DNA from: an uncultured Paracoccaceae bacterium | GTDB lineage: Bacteria; Pseudomonadota; Alphaproteobacteria; Rhodobacterales; Rhodobacteraceae | Reading direction: 5' to 3' | DNA length: 64,000 bases | Assembly: GCA_947488605.1 (NCBI GenBank) | Contig: CANKZJ010000007.1 | Span: forward strand, 62,001 to 126,000 | In this document: in pieces, positions 16,694-26,117 of the stretch | Position numbering within the stretch: the stretch's first letter is position 1 | How the letters are laid out: each line of letters starts with the position of its first letter | Notes under the pieces: model-generated | The model's database searches: none | Seen by the model: the letters and a program-made list of their open reading frames with translations, nothing else | What the model was told of the DNA's origin: nothing | Position numbers and translations under genes: made by a program

Positions 16694-18022
16694 ATGCAAG
16701 ACTGGCGATGGATGACAGCGGCCGATTTGGGCCGCGCGATAGGGGCGGGCGATATTGATCCGGTTGCCCTGACGGAGGTCTATTTGGACGCCATTGATGC
16801 CCATGAGTTCAGTGATCGGATTTACGCACGGGTCACACATGACCGCGCGCGGGCCGAGGCGAAAGCGGCGGCAGCGCGCGCCAAGGTCGGGATGCGGCGC
16901 GGTTTGCTAGACGGTGTGCCAGTGTCCTGGAAAGATTTGTTCGATACCGCAGGCACCGCCACCGAAGCGGGCACAGCCCTTATGGAAGGCCGCGTGCCGG
17001 TTGAGGATGCAGAGGTGCTCAAGGCGGCAACGGTGGCGGGCCTCGTCTGTCTGGGTAAGACGCACATGTCCGAGATTGCGTTTTCGGGGTTGGGTCTGAA
17101 CCCCATCATGGGAACACCGCCGTGTGTGAACGACCATGACGCTGTGCCGGGCGGGTCATCTTCTGGGGCAGGGGCCTCGGTCGCCTTTGGGTTGGCCGCC
17201 GGGGCGATTGGGTCTGATACAGGGGGGTCTGTGCGCATCCCGTCGGCTTGGAATGACCTGGTTGGTTTAAAGACGACCCACGGGCGGTTGTCGCTGGATG
17301 GCACGGTGCCGCTGTGTCTGACGTTTGATACGGTCGGTCCGCTTTGTCGGTCGGTTGAGGATGCGAACCTGCTTCTGGCGGCATTAGAGGGGGGAAAACC
17401 TGCCGATCTCGCGGGTGGATCGCTTGAAGGTGTCCGCCTGATGGTTCTTGACACGATTGTGCCCGATGATGTGCGCGATGCCCCGCGCGATGCGTTCCAG
17501 AATGCGGTGGAACGGCTGCAAGCGGCCGGTGCGCAGATTGAGCATCGCTATTTCTCGCAGCTTTTTGATGCTTTTAACGTCGCAGGCAACCTTTATGCCG
17601 CTGATAGTTACGGTTGGTGGCGCGATCTGGTTGAGGCTAATCCGGAAAAGATGTTTCCGCAGATTTTGGAGCGTGTGCGCGGTGGGCAGACTGTGACAGG
17701 GCCAGATTATTGCGCAGGATGGAACATGCTGCGCGATATTCGCAAGCAGTATCACGCAGAAATCGCGCAGTTTGATGCCGTAATCATGCCAACCGCGCCT
17801 ATTTTGCCGCCCCATGCCGAGCGTTTGTTGACGGATGATGACTATTACAAATCGGAAAACCTGCTGGCCTTGCGCAACACGCGCGTCGCGAATTTGATGG
17901 ATGTGTGTTCGGTGACATTGCCGACTGGGGTGCCGTCATGTGGGATTATGTTTAACGGGCAGAATGGAACGGAAGAGGCGTTATTGAGGTTGGCGGCAGC
18001 GGCTGAGCGAGCGCTGGGATAG
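16694..18022 (+). CDS. Amidase (amidase signature family)
   Basis: 442 residues. The Ser-cisSer-Lys triad of the amidase signature family is present: Lys80 in VSWKDLFDTAG, the GGSSSGAG loop at 153-160 (cis-Ser about 155) and Ser179 in GSDTGGSVRIPS; the 24-residue spacing of the two serines is canonical. It hydrolyses an amide whose identity cannot be inferred. It is not GatA, as it lacks a gatC/gatB neighbourhood and is shorter. AGGAG at 16683-16687 sets the start at 16694 rather than an upstream TTG at 16676. The GFA gene follows 21 bases later. Confidence 0.9.
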   Translation: MQDWRWMTAADLGRAIGAGDIDPVALTEVYLDAIDAHEFSDRIYARVTHDRARAEAKAAAARAKVGMRRGLLDGVPVSWKDLFDTAGTATEAGTALMEGRVPVEDAEVLKAATVAGLVCLGKTHMSEIAFSGLGLNPIMGTPPCVNDHDAVPGGSSSGAGASVAFGLAAGAIGSDTGGSVRIPSAWNDLVGLKTTHGRLSLDGTVPLCLTFDTVGPLCRSVEDANLLLAALEGGKPADLAGGSLEGVRLMVLDTIVPDDVRDAPRDAFQNAVERLQAAGAQIEHRYFSQLFDAFNVAGNLYAADSYGWWRDLVEANPEKMFPQILERVRGGQTVTGPDYCAGWNMLRDIRKQYHAEIAQFDAVIMPTAPILPPHAERLLTDDDYYKSENLLALRNTRVANLMDVCSVTLPTGVPSCGIMFNGQNGTEEALLRLAAAAERALG

Positions 18023-18043
18023 ATTGGCGTAAAGGATCAAGAG

Positions 18044-18490
18044 ATGAAGCACCACGGTGGGTGCCAATGTGGGGCAGTGAGATACGAAATAGATAGCGAC
18101 CCGATCGTTGCTTACTGTTGCCACTGTACTGATTGCCAAAAGCAATCAAGCAGCGCCTTTGGAATGTCTGTTTGGTTTCCAGCGGAAGCATTTAAACTCA
18201 CCAAAGGTGAACTGGAGACCTGGCAAACAATGTCAGAGAGCGGCAATGAGAAGATGTGCAGTCTCTGCGCCGATTGCGGCACGCGCATTTACCATGGATC
18301 CCTCAATGAAGGGGGGTTTCTTAGTGTGAAAGGAGGGTCGCTTGACGAAATTCGAAAGATCGCTCCTATTGCGCATATCTGGACAAGAAGCGCGCAGCCA
18401 TGGGTCCTGCAGTTGATTTCCGAAGAATTCTGTCACGAAACCCAACCTGAGAATTTCGACACCCTCATCGCGGGCTTTCAAAACGGTTAG
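18044..18490 (+). CDS. GFA (CENP-V/formaldehyde-activating-like) family protein
   Basis: 148 residues with the GFA zinc pattern: GGCQCGAVRYE (C7, C9), YCCHCTDCQKQ (C25, C26, C28, C31) and CSLCADCGTR (C72, C75, C78). The family was named after glutathione-dependent formaldehyde-activating enzyme, but most small members have no proven activity. This gene looks more AT-rich in its third codon positions than the amidase before it, which may reflect later acquisition. It follows the amidase by 21 bases with a weak AAGAG ribosome binding site. Confidence 0.9.
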   Translation: MKHHGGCQCGAVRYEIDSDPIVAYCCHCTDCQKQSSSAFGMSVWFPAEAFKLTKGELETWQTMSESGNEKMCSLCADCGTRIYHGSLNEGGFLSVKGGSLDEIRKIAPIAHIWTRSAQPWVLQLISEEFCHETQPENFDTLIAGFQNG

Positions 18491-18639
18491 CGCAAATTCG
18501 GATCAAGCCGATCTTTCCCCTAACTGACCAAAAAGCCACAAAAACCTCTCGATTCGCCCCTTGTTCTGGACAGGACATGCCACCCCGCGCTAGTTTGTAA
18601 CAAAGCTGGGCGAAAATGATCCGGCGTATTGAGGCAGTT

Positions 18640-19815
18640 ATGGTATTTCCTGAGCGGTTTTCGGACCTTCCGGCGGCGACTTGGCCACGTTTGCGTGCGC
18701 TATTAGACGTGCCAACAAAGGCGTCCGAGACGATCAACATGACGATTGGTGAACCACGCCATGCGTTTCCCAGCTTTGTGGGTGACATCCTTGCGGCCAA
18801 TTTGGCCGGATTTGCCAAGTATCCTGAGAATTATGGCACGCCCGATTTGCTGGATGCCATTGGTGGGTTTCTCAAGCGGCGCTACGGCATTGACGTGCCC
18901 AACGATCAGATCCTAGCACTGAATGGCACCCGCGAGGGTTTGTACAACGCGGCAATGGCGTTGTGCCGTGAACAAAAGAATGGCCGGCCGGTTATCCTCA
19001 CCCCCAATCCGTTTTATCAGGTCTATGCGGTTGCGGCTCTCTCGGTAGGGGCTGAGGCGGTTTATGTGCCTGCCACTGTCGAAAGCGGTCATTTGCCGGA
19101 TTTCCATGCCTTGCCAGTTGATGTGTTGGACCGCACGGCTATTGCCTACGCCTGTTCGCCTGCCAACCCGCAGGGTGCTGTGGCGGATGCGGAATACTGG
19201 CGAAAACTGATTGCACTAGCAGAAAAGCATGATTTCATCATTTTCGCGGATGAATGCTATTCCGAGATTTACCGCGAGACGCCCCCGCCGGGTGCCTTGC
19301 AGATCGCCAAAGAGATGGGTGCGGATCCCGAGCGGGTCTTGATTTTTCATTCCCTGTCCAAGCGGTCAAACCTGCCGGGTTTGCGGTCTGGCTTTTGTGC
19401 CGGTGGTCCACAGTCTATCGCGCGGTTGCGCAGCTTGCGTGCATTCGCAGGTGCCCCGCTGCCCGAACCTTTGCAGGCCGTTGCGACGGCCGTGTGGAAT
19501 GATGAGGCGCATGTGGTTGAGAACCGTGCCCTTTATCATCGCAAATACGAGATTGCGGACGACATTTTGGGCCACATAGACGGCTACCAATCCCCCCAAG
19601 CGGGGTTCTTTTTGTGGTTGCCCACCGGCGACGGCGAAACATCAGCAGTGAAGCTTTGGCAAGACACAGGCGTGCGGGTTCTTCCCGGCGCGTATCTGAG
19701 CCAAGACGCAAACGGGGAAAACCCCGGCAAGAAATACATTCGGGTCGCCATGGTGGCCCCAACACAAGAAATGCAGCGCGGTCTGACCCTGATCCGTGAC
19801 TGTTTGTATGGTTGA
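18640..19815 (+). CDS. PLP-dependent aminotransferase, class I/II
   Basis: 391 residues, fold type I. The PLP lysine is K241 in [13 protein letters not shown]; substrate and cofactor contacts include [27 protein letters not shown] and the [10 protein letters not shown] loop, with a C-terminal arginine in KYIRVAMV. It resembles DapC-type succinyldiaminopimelate aminotransferases, but sequence alone cannot separate this from aspartate/alanine aminotransferases. GAGG at 18631-18634 supports ATG 18640; an in-frame ATG at 18616 lacks such a site. It ends 11 bases before ftsK and is probably co-transcribed. Confidence 0.88.
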   Translation: MVFPERFSDLPAATWPRLRALLDVPTKASETINMTIGEPRHAFPSFVGDILAANLAGFAKYPENYGTPDLLDAIGGFLKRRYGIDVPNDQILALNGTREGLYNAAMALCREQKNGRPVILTPNPFYQVYAVAALSVGAEAVYVPATVESGHLPDFHALPVDVLDRTAIAYACSPANPQGAVADAEYWRKLIALAEKHDFIIFADECYSEIYRETPPPGALQIAKEMGADPERVLIFHSLSKRSNLPGLRSGFCAGGPQSIARLRSLRAFAGAPLPEPLQAVATAVWNDEAHVVENRALYHRKYEIADDILGHIDGYQSPQAGFFLWLPTGDGETSAVKLWQDTGVRVLPGAYLSQDANGENPGKKYIRVAMVAPTQEMQRGLTLIRDCLYG

Positions 19816-19826
19816 GGAATAACAGT

Positions 19827-22727
19827 ATGGCATCTTACCAATCTCGGCGGCGCGACCCGCTTTTGGATAGCACAACGCAGGCAGCGATTGAAAAACGCAC
19901 CAAGGAGCTTTTAGGCCTTGGCCTGATCTTTGTCGGCCTGCTGATTGCCGCGATGGTGGGCAGCTATTCCCCCAACGATCCAAGCTGGATTTCCGCCACC
20001 GATGCCCCTGTTCAAAACTGGCTGGGCCACTTTGGGGCCGCGACTGCCGCGCCATTGATGATGGTGATTGGCCTTGGTATTTGGGTTGTGCCGCTGGTCC
20101 TGATCATGTGGGGCGTGCGGTTTGTGATGCACCACGGGCAAGAACGCGCCATTGGCCGCCTGATCTTTGCCCCGGTGGCGATTATTCTGGCCTCCGTGCA
20201 TGCAGCCACGCTCACACCCGGCATTGATTGGCCCGCGAACTTTGGTCTTGGCGGGTTGTTTGGTGACACCGTTCTGGGCGTGATCCTGACGATTGTGCCT
20301 GTGGGTGCGATCTTTGGGGTCAAGCTGTTGTCGCTTTTGACAGGTGTTGCCCTGCTTGCGCTGATGGCCTTTGTGTTGGGCTTTACCAAGCCTGAGATGA
20401 AAGCGGCTAGTCGGTTTGTACTGCTGGGCACTGTGATGCTTTACGCAACGCTGCTGCGTGTGCTTGGCAAGGGTGCCGCTTTGTCGGCGCATGCCGCGCA
20501 AGGCATGAATGCAACGGTCCAAGCCCGTCGTAGCCAGTTTGCACAGACGCGCGCTGCCCGCGCAGAAGAACCCGCGATGGAAGACCCGTTCTCGGTTCCG
20601 TCGTTACAAGAAGACTTGCGCGCACGTGCGGCCGCGGTTGTCCGTTCCAATCCGGTTGTGCCAACGTCAGAGCCGCCGTTGACCGCACCAATGATGCCGC
20701 CAGCGCCGCCCCTTGCAGCCCCCGCACGCACGCCCGCGCCAGAGCCGCAAGGCGGGTTCCTGTCTGGTTTGTTAAAGCGCAGTGATGCGATGCCCGAGCC
20801 GGAGTTGGTAACACCTGAACCGGTCGACCACATTGTACCCGGTGCCCCTGACACGGACCGCGTAAGCGCGCGTATTGCTGATGCCATCAAAAGCCGCGCT
20901 GTGCCGCCTTCACCGACGGGCGTCCGGATCGAGCCTTCTTTGACCGCAGGGCGCGGTCCGCAGCCATTGGTGTTTGAGCCACTTGAAGAAGATCCCTTTG
21001 CGGATGAACCTTTGGTTGAAGGTATTGATGAAGCCCCGCGCATGGCCGTCCCTCATTCACCAATCCCCGAGGCGCATGTGCCAACCCCTCCGGTGATGGC
21101 CCCTACGCCAGAGCCGCGCAGCGTTGTCCAACATCCGCCGAAACGGACACCTACACCGTCGCGTCAGGCCAAAGCCGAAGCGCAGCCAGCGCTTAAGTTT
21201 GAAGACAAATATGCCAGCTATGAGCATCCCCCATTGGGTCTGTTAACCAGCCCTGTTGAAATTCAGCGCCATCATCTGAGTGATGAGGCCTTGGAGGAAA
21301 ACGCGCGGATGCTGGAAAGTGTGCTGGATGATTACGGCGTAAAGGGGGAGATCCTTGCGGTCCGTCCTGGCCCTGTTGTGACCATGTACGAGCTAGAGCC
21401 AGCACCCGGTTTGAAAGCCAGCCGCGTAATCGGTCTGTCCGATGACATTGCCCGATCCATGTCTGCATTGTCCGCACGTGTGTCTACCGTGCCGGGCCGG
21501 TCAGTCATTGGCATCGAATTGCCAAATGAGAACCGAGAGAAAGTGGTTCTTCGCGAAATCCTGTCGCACCGTGATTTTGGTGATGGCAATCAGAAACTGC
21601 CATTGGCGCTGGGCAAGGATATTGGTGGCGAGCCAATCATCGCTAACCTTGCCAAGATGCCTCATCTTTTGATCGCGGGTACGACCGGTTCGGGTAAATC
21701 CGTGGCGATCAACACGATGATCCTATCGCTGCTCTATAAGCTGACGCCGGAAGAATGCCGGATGATCATGATTGACCCCAAGATGCTGGAATTGTCCGTT
21801 TATGACGGCATCCCACATCTGCTTTCGCCTGTTGTGACGGACCCTAAGAAGGCAGTCGTTGCCCTCAAATGGGTCGTGGGCGAGATGGAAGAACGCTATC
21901 GCAAGATGTCGAAAATGGGCGTGCGTAACATCGATGGCTTTAACGGGCGCGTGAAAGAGGCATTGGCCAAAGGCGAGATGTTCAGCCGGACGGTTCAAAC
22001 CGGCTTTGATGATGAAACCGGCGATCCGATTTTTGAAACCGAAGAGTTCCAGCCAGAAGTTCTGCCGTACATCGTTGTGATCGTAGACGAGATGGCGGAC
22101 CTGATGATGGTTGCGGGCAAAGAGATTGAGGCCTGCATTCAGCGTCTGGCGCAGATGGCGCGTGCGTCGGGTATCCACTTGATCATGGCGACACAGCGCC
22201 CATCGGTAGACGTGATCACGGGCACGATCAAAGCGAACTTCCCGACGCGGATTTCGTTTCAGGTAACGTCGAAAATCGATAGTCGCACGATTTTGGGTGA
22301 AATGGGAGCCGAGCAGTTATTGGGCATGGGCGACATGCTTTATATGGCTGGCGGGTCCAAGATTACCCGCGTGCACGGGCCGTTCGTCAGTGACGAAGAG
22401 GTTGAGGAGATCGTCAACCACCTCAAGGGCTTTGGACCACCTGAATACATGTCTGGTGTGGTTGAAGGGCCTGCTGATGATCAGGAAAGCAGCATCGATC
22501 TGGTGCTGGGGTTGGGTGACGGGTCCGACAGTGAAAATGCGCTTTATGACACCGCGGTGGCGATTGTGATCAAAGATCGCAAATGCTCGACCTCCTATAT
22601 CCAACGCAAATTGGCGATCGGGTATAACAAGGCCGCACGTCTGGTTGAACAAATGGAAGACGAAGGTGTTGTCAGCTCCGCCAACCATGTGGGTAAGCGC
22701 GAGATTTTGGTACCTGAACGACACTGA
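19827..22727 (+). CDS. ftsK: DNA translocase FtsK
   Basis: 966 residues: four TM segments in the first ~190 residues, a proline-rich linker (about 230-460), then the RecA-like motor with Walker A GTTGSGKS around residue 618 and Walker [13 protein letters not shown], the FtsK family segment [21 protein letters not shown] (in part), and the C-terminal winged-helix gamma domain ([20 protein letters not shown]) that reads KOPS sequences and activates XerCD. It links chromosome dimer resolution to septum closure. GAGGAAT at 19814 sets ATG 19827. The Pro/Ala linker is long, as is usual in Rhodobacterales. Confidence 0.97.
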   Translation: MASYQSRRRDPLLDSTTQAAIEKRTKELLGLGLIFVGLLIAAMVGSYSPNDPSWISATDAPVQNWLGHFGAATAAPLMMVIGLGIWVVPLVLIMWGVRFVMHHGQERAIGRLIFAPVAIILASVHAATLTPGIDWPANFGLGGLFGDTVLGVILTIVPVGAIFGVKLLSLLTGVALLALMAFVLGFTKPEMKAASRFVLLGTVMLYATLLRVLGKGAALSAHAAQGMNATVQARRSQFAQTRAARAEEPAMEDPFSVPSLQEDLRARAAAVVRSNPVVPTSEPPLTAPMMPPAPPLAAPARTPAPEPQGGFLSGLLKRSDAMPEPELVTPEPVDHIVPGAPDTDRVSARIADAIKSRAVPPSPTGVRIEPSLTAGRGPQPLVFEPLEEDPFADEPLVEGIDEAPRMAVPHSPIPEAHVPTPPVMAPTPEPRSVVQHPPKRTPTPSRQAKAEAQPALKFEDKYASYEHPPLGLLTSPVEIQRHHLSDEALEENARMLESVLDDYGVKGEILAVRPGPVVTMYELEPAPGLKASRVIGLSDDIARSMSALSARVSTVPGRSVIGIELPNENREKVVLREILSHRDFGDGNQKLPLALGKDIGGEPIIANLAKMPHLLIAGTTGSGKSVAINTMILSLLYKLTPEECRMIMIDPKMLELSVYDGIPHLLSPVVTDPKKAVVALKWVVGEMEERYRKMSKMGVRNIDGFNGRVKEALAKGEMFSRTVQTGFDDETGDPIFETEEFQPEVLPYIVVIVDEMADLMMVAGKEIEACIQRLAQMARASGIHLIMATQRPSVDVITGTIKANFPTRISFQVTSKIDSRTILGEMGAEQLLGMGDMLYMAGGSKITRVHGPFVSDEEVEEIVNHLKGFGPPEYMSGVVEGPADDQESSIDLVLGLGDGSDSENALYDTAVAIVIKDRKCSTSYIQRKLAIGYNKAARLVEQMEDEGVVSSANHVGKREILVPERH

Positions 22728-22770
22728 GGGACGGAGTTCAAGAAGTCTTAGGCAATTGCTGCGAAGGTAG

Positions 22771-22798
22771 CCCGAACTGGTCTTTTGAAAGGTTCGGG
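22771..22798 (+). promoter_or_regulatory. Hairpin covering the chemoreceptor ribosome binding site
   Basis: CCCGAAC (22771-22777) and GTTCGGG (22792-22798) form a perfect 7-bp stem ending two bases before the ATG at 22800. The AAAGG Shine-Dalgarno (22788-22792) lies in the loop and 3' arm, with a small inner CTTT/AAAG pairing. It may limit translation of the chemoreceptor or mark the end of the ftsK transcript; no U-tract is present. Confidence 0.5.
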
Positions 22799-22799
22799 A

Positions 22800-24911
22800 A
22801 TGAAACTGCGTTTCGTGATGATTGCGATCATCATGCCATTATTGGCTTTGGCGGCATACTTTGCCTGGACGACGATTAGTGCTGAACGCCAACAAATGGA
22901 TGTCGCCATCGGGTCCGAAGCGCGTGCTTCGGAGCAAATTCTGATCAATGATTTGATCCATGAATTGCAAAAGGAACGGGGCTTTTCGGCAGGTTTCATC
23001 GCCTCAAGCGGTGAAAACTTTAGCGGTGAAGTGGTTGGTCAGAAATTAGCCACGGACATTGCGCTGCCGCCTGCCAAAGAACAGACGCCGATACTTCAGG
23101 TCGATCATTCAAGCGCTTTTAATCGGGTGGCAGATGCGTTGAGCGACTTGGAAGCATTTCGTGCGCGTGTGCAGAACCAACAGGTGCAGGTGCCTGATGT
23201 TGCCCGGTACTACACCGGGATTATCAATAATCTGATATCTGTTGCTTATCCCGTTGGCGTCAACAAAGCAGATGGTGCGGTTGATAGCCTGCAAACGGCG
23301 CGCGCGCTTTTGGCCGCCGCAAAAGAGCGTGCGGGGCTTGAACGCGCCATGGGATCGGCCGGCTTGGGCGGTGGATTTTCGCCAGCAACCATTAGCGCTT
23401 TCCTTCAACACTCTGGTGCGCAGCAAGGTCTACTCCATCAAGCGAACAAACGGCTAGGCAGTAGCGATTTCGTTGATCAGCTTTACGCAAGCCCAGAGTT
23501 TGCTGCTCTTCAATCGGCGCGAAACACGATCACTAGCGGGATTTTTGATGCAGACTTTGGCACATTGACTGCTGCGCAATGGTTTCAAACATCGACAGCT
23601 TGGATAGATGTCTTGCGCGACGCCGAGGTTGTAAAGTCTAACGAGATTGGCTTGCTTGCTGCGTCACTTGAAGCGGAGAGCCGGGCGACACTCCGCTATA
23701 CGATTATCTTTGGGGCGGTGTCGATTTTGACGGTAGGCATATTTGCCATCGCCAGTTTCGAGTGGATGATTCACCGGGTGAAAGCGTTGACTGATGTGGT
23801 TTATGGCTTTGCAAAGGGTGACTTTAGCAAATGGGTTCCCAGCATTGATCGTCAGGATGAGATTAGCCGCATGGCGCGGGCCATCTACCATTTCAAACAA
23901 GAGACCTTGGCATTGCGCCGTGAGGCGGAGGACATGAAAGCCGCCGACGAAGCAGACCTGAATGCGACCCATGGGAAAGTCGTGGAACTCGTCACGGAGG
24001 GCCTTGCTGCATTGGCCAAAGCAGACCTGACCTGTCATTTTGATACACCGCTAGACAGCGACTATGACAAGATTCGTGTCGATTTTAATTCGGCATCAGA
24101 GCGTCTTCGTGACGTTTTGAATTCTATCGCAACGACGGTTTCCGAACTAGACCAAGCGGCGTCTGGGATGAATAATTCGGCGTTGGACCTTGCCTCCCGA
24201 ACAACCGAGCAGGTTGAAACGATCCGCGAAACAACTGAACGTGTGAACACTTTGTCTTCTGAAGTTGAGGCATTTGGGCAGGAGATTGTTTCTGCTTCGT
24301 CGCTTGCGGGCAGTGCGCGTGAACAAGCGAACGATTCCGCAATACTGATGCGCGCGGCGGTCGCCGCCATGGACCGCATTCGCACCTCATCAGAACAAAT
24401 CGGCGCGATCATCTCAATGATTGAAGACATCTCCTTTCAAACGAACTTGCTTGCACTGAATGCCGGAGTTGAAGCGGCACGGGCGGGCTCTGCGGGTTTA
24501 GGATTTGCAGTTGTTGCATCAGAGGTCCGCGCCTTGGCGCAGCGTGCCAGTCAGGCGACCATGGATATTAAGGCGCTGGTCGATGAAAGCGGGACCCACG
24601 TCAAGGAAGGCGGTGATCTTGTTGACCAGACCGGTGCTGCGTTGGACGAGATTTCAAAGGGTATTATGCAGGTTGATGATGTCCTTGAACGGATCGCTTC
24701 TGGGTCAACTGATCAGATCGCTGGTTTGCGTGACCTGTCAAAATCCATCAACATCATTAATGGGCTTGCAGAGCAAAACACTGCGATGGTTGATGATACG
24801 AAGTCGTCGTCACAAGATATTGCTTTGCGGTCACAACAATTGGCTGGATTAATTGCCGACTTTAAGCTGGAGTCTCATGCTGGCCGGCTTCGCCGAAGCC
24901 ACGCCGCTTAG
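22800..24911 (+). CDS. Methyl-accepting chemotaxis protein with nitrate/nitrite-sensing (NIT) domain
   Basis: 703 residues. TM1 (about 4-24) and TM2 (about 300-322, IIFGAVSILTVGIFAIASFE) flank a helical periplasmic domain that begins LIHELQKERGFSAGFIASSG, the hallmark of NIT nitrate/nitrite-sensing domains. A HAMP region (MIHRVKALTDVVYGFAKGDFS) and the MCP signalling hairpin with ISMIEDISFQTNLLALNAGVEAARAG follow. It should relay periplasmic ligand state to CheA through CheW. No che genes lie in the window and no C-terminal CheR-tethering pentapeptide is seen (it ends RLRRSHAA). Starts at ATG 22800 after AAAGG; a TTG at 22785 is less likely. Confidence 0.9.
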   Translation: MKLRFVMIAIIMPLLALAAYFAWTTISAERQQMDVAIGSEARASEQILINDLIHELQKERGFSAGFIASSGENFSGEVVGQKLATDIALPPAKEQTPILQVDHSSAFNRVADALSDLEAFRARVQNQQVQVPDVARYYTGIINNLISVAYPVGVNKADGAVDSLQTARALLAAAKERAGLERAMGSAGLGGGFSPATISAFLQHSGAQQGLLHQANKRLGSSDFVDQLYASPEFAALQSARNTITSGIFDADFGTLTAAQWFQTSTAWIDVLRDAEVVKSNEIGLLAASLEAESRATLRYTIIFGAVSILTVGIFAIASFEWMIHRVKALTDVVYGFAKGDFSKWVPSIDRQDEISRMARAIYHFKQETLALRREAEDMKAADEADLNATHGKVVELVTEGLAALAKADLTCHFDTPLDSDYDKIRVDFNSASERLRDVLNSIATTVSELDQAASGMNNSALDLASRTTEQVETIRETTERVNTLSSEVEAFGQEIVSASSLAGSAREQANDSAILMRAAVAAMDRIRTSSEQIGAIISMIEDISFQTNLLALNAGVEAARAGSAGLGFAVVASEVRALAQRASQATMDIKALVDESGTHVKEGGDLVDQTGAALDEISKGIMQVDDVLERIASGSTDQIAGLRDLSKSINIINGLAEQNTAMVDDTKSSSQDIALRSQQLAGLIADFKLESHAGRLRRSHAA

Positions 24912-24964
24912 CAATTACGCATTGAAGCGCACGTGTTGAGAGCCGCCAATTTCGCAAGAAAAAA

Positions 24965-24990
24965 CCCCCGATAGATTTCTCTATCGGGGG
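24965..24990 (-). terminator. Intrinsic terminator of rpsU
   Basis: An 11-bp perfect stem CCCCCGATAGA/TCTATCGGGGG with loop TTTC. Read on the minus strand it is followed by six T residues (24959-24964 on the plus strand are A), the layout of a strong intrinsic terminator for rpsU. It may also stop the convergent chemoreceptor transcript. Confidence 0.85.
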
Positions 24991-25013
24991 TCTATCTTCA
25001 CGTCGAGAAGTGC

Positions 25014-25220
25014 TTAAAGCAATCCTTCGCGCTGGAGCTTCTTACGTGCCAGCTTGCGCTGACGACGGATAGCTTCTGCTTTTTCGCGCGCTTTACGCAC
25101 GGACGGTTTTTCGAAATGTTGCTTAAGCTTCATCTCACGAAAAACGCCCTCACGCTGGAGCTTCTTCTTCAGAGCACGTAACGCCTGATCGACGTTGTTA
25201 TCACGAACACTAACCTGCAT
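25014..25220 (-). CDS. rpsU: 30S ribosomal protein S21
   Basis: 68 residues, strongly basic, with the S21 pattern [19 protein letters not shown], then [18 protein letters not shown] and an Arg/Lys-rich helix [21 protein letters not shown]21 sits on the 30S platform near the anti-Shine-Dalgarno of 16S rRNA and aids initiation. The gene is preceded by a 5-bp hairpin overlapping its own ribosome binding site and followed by a strong terminator, so it is a monocistronic unit. Divergent from the COQ9 gene, an arrangement often seen in this order. Confidence 0.98.
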   Translation of the reverse strand: MQVSVRDNNVDQALRALKKKLQREGVFREMKLKQHFEKPSVRKAREKAEAIRRQRKLARKKLQREGLL

Positions 25221-25234
25221 GTGGTTTTCACCAC
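25221..25234 (-). promoter_or_regulatory. GNRA-capped hairpin overlapping the rpsU ribosome binding site
   Basis: On the minus strand GTGGT-GAAA-ACCAC lies directly before the rpsU ATG. The Shine-Dalgarno-like GAGAGGTGG overlaps the 5' arm and the 3' arm abuts the start codon. The GAAA loop is of the stable GNRA class. This could control S21 synthesis by sequestering the initiation site, possibly sensed by S21 or free 30S subunits; this is inference. Confidence 0.5.
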
Positions 25235-25329
25235 CTCTCTAAGTTAAATTTGCAAAAATTGCAGGAACTGGGCAGATAGCAAAGGCGGACTAGTTTGTCT
25301 AGTGTCGCAGATTGCCGGAGATGATGATT

Positions 25330-26025
25330 ATGACAGCAGAAAACAGCACTGTTCAAGACCAGTTGTTGGATGCAGCATTGCCGCATGTTGCCTTCGATGG
25401 GTGGAGCCCGACCACGTTTGAAAACGCGGTAAGTGACAGCGAAATTGACCGTGCGACAGCGGGTGCTGCTTGTCCGCGTGGCGCTATTGATCTGGCGATT
25501 GCGTTTCACCGTCGCGGTGATGCCGCCATGATCGCGGCATTGAATACCGCCGATTTGTCACAAATGCGGTTTCGCGACAAAGTTGCCTATGCAATCCGGC
25601 TGCGCCTTCAGGTGATTGATGACAAAGAAGCGGTGCGCCGTGGAACGACCCTTTTTGCCTTACCTCATATGGCTGCGGATGGTGCAAAACTGATTTGGGG
25701 TACCGCTGATGCTATTTGGACCGCGCTTGGCGACACCTCGCGGGACGCCAATTGGTATACAAAACGGCTCACTTTGTCTGGGGTCTATAGCGCCGTCATT
25801 CTTTATTGGCTTGGCGATGATAGCCTCGATACGCAGGCAACAGACGCTTTCATTGATCGCCGGATTGAAAATGTCATGCAGTTCGAAAAGTTTAAAGCGC
25901 AAGCAAGAGAAAATGCCTTGCTCAAACCACTGACTGGGCCGCTTTCGCGGTTCATGACTTCGGTCAAAGCGCCGTCTGCGGCTGCCGATACTGATCTGCC
26001 GGGCGTTTGGCGCGACCCGCGTTAG
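25330..26025 (+). CDS. COQ9 family ubiquinone biosynthesis protein
   Basis: 231 residues. The N-terminal part looks like a TetR-type helical fold (DQLLDAALPHVAFDGWSPTTFENAV) and the C-terminal segment WYTKRLTLSGVYSAVILYWLGDDS is the lipid-binding COQ9 signature. Eukaryotic COQ9 presents ubiquinone intermediates to COQ7; the bacterial members are thought to play a similar part. Three clustered ATGs exist (25321, 25324, 25330); the GGAG at 25317-25320 is correctly spaced only for 25330. Divergent from rpsU. Confidence 0.9.
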   Translation: MTAENSTVQDQLLDAALPHVAFDGWSPTTFENAVSDSEIDRATAGAACPRGAIDLAIAFHRRGDAAMIAALNTADLSQMRFRDKVAYAIRLRLQVIDDKEAVRRGTTLFALPHMAADGAKLIWGTADAIWTALGDTSRDANWYTKRLTLSGVYSAVILYWLGDDSLDTQATDAFIDRRIENVMQFEKFKAQARENALLKPLTGPLSRFMTSVKAPSAAADTDLPGVWRDPR

Positions 26026-26117
26026 CATAAGCGGGGTGCCTTCTGGTACATCGGCGCAGGATTGTTCAGAGTGCAGCCGAGGCGTCGAACAACCCGCCCT
26101 AGAAGAGGACGACCTGC

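Noticed and set aside
18485-18498. GGTTAGCGCAAATT as a third LacI-type operator
   Set aside because: Only 10 of 14 positions match and it covers the stop codon of the GFA gene, so coding constraint explains part of it.
20012-20522. Minus-strand open frames across the N-terminal part of ftsK
   Set aside because: Antisense shadows of the TM and proline-rich regions; no ribosome binding site or homology.
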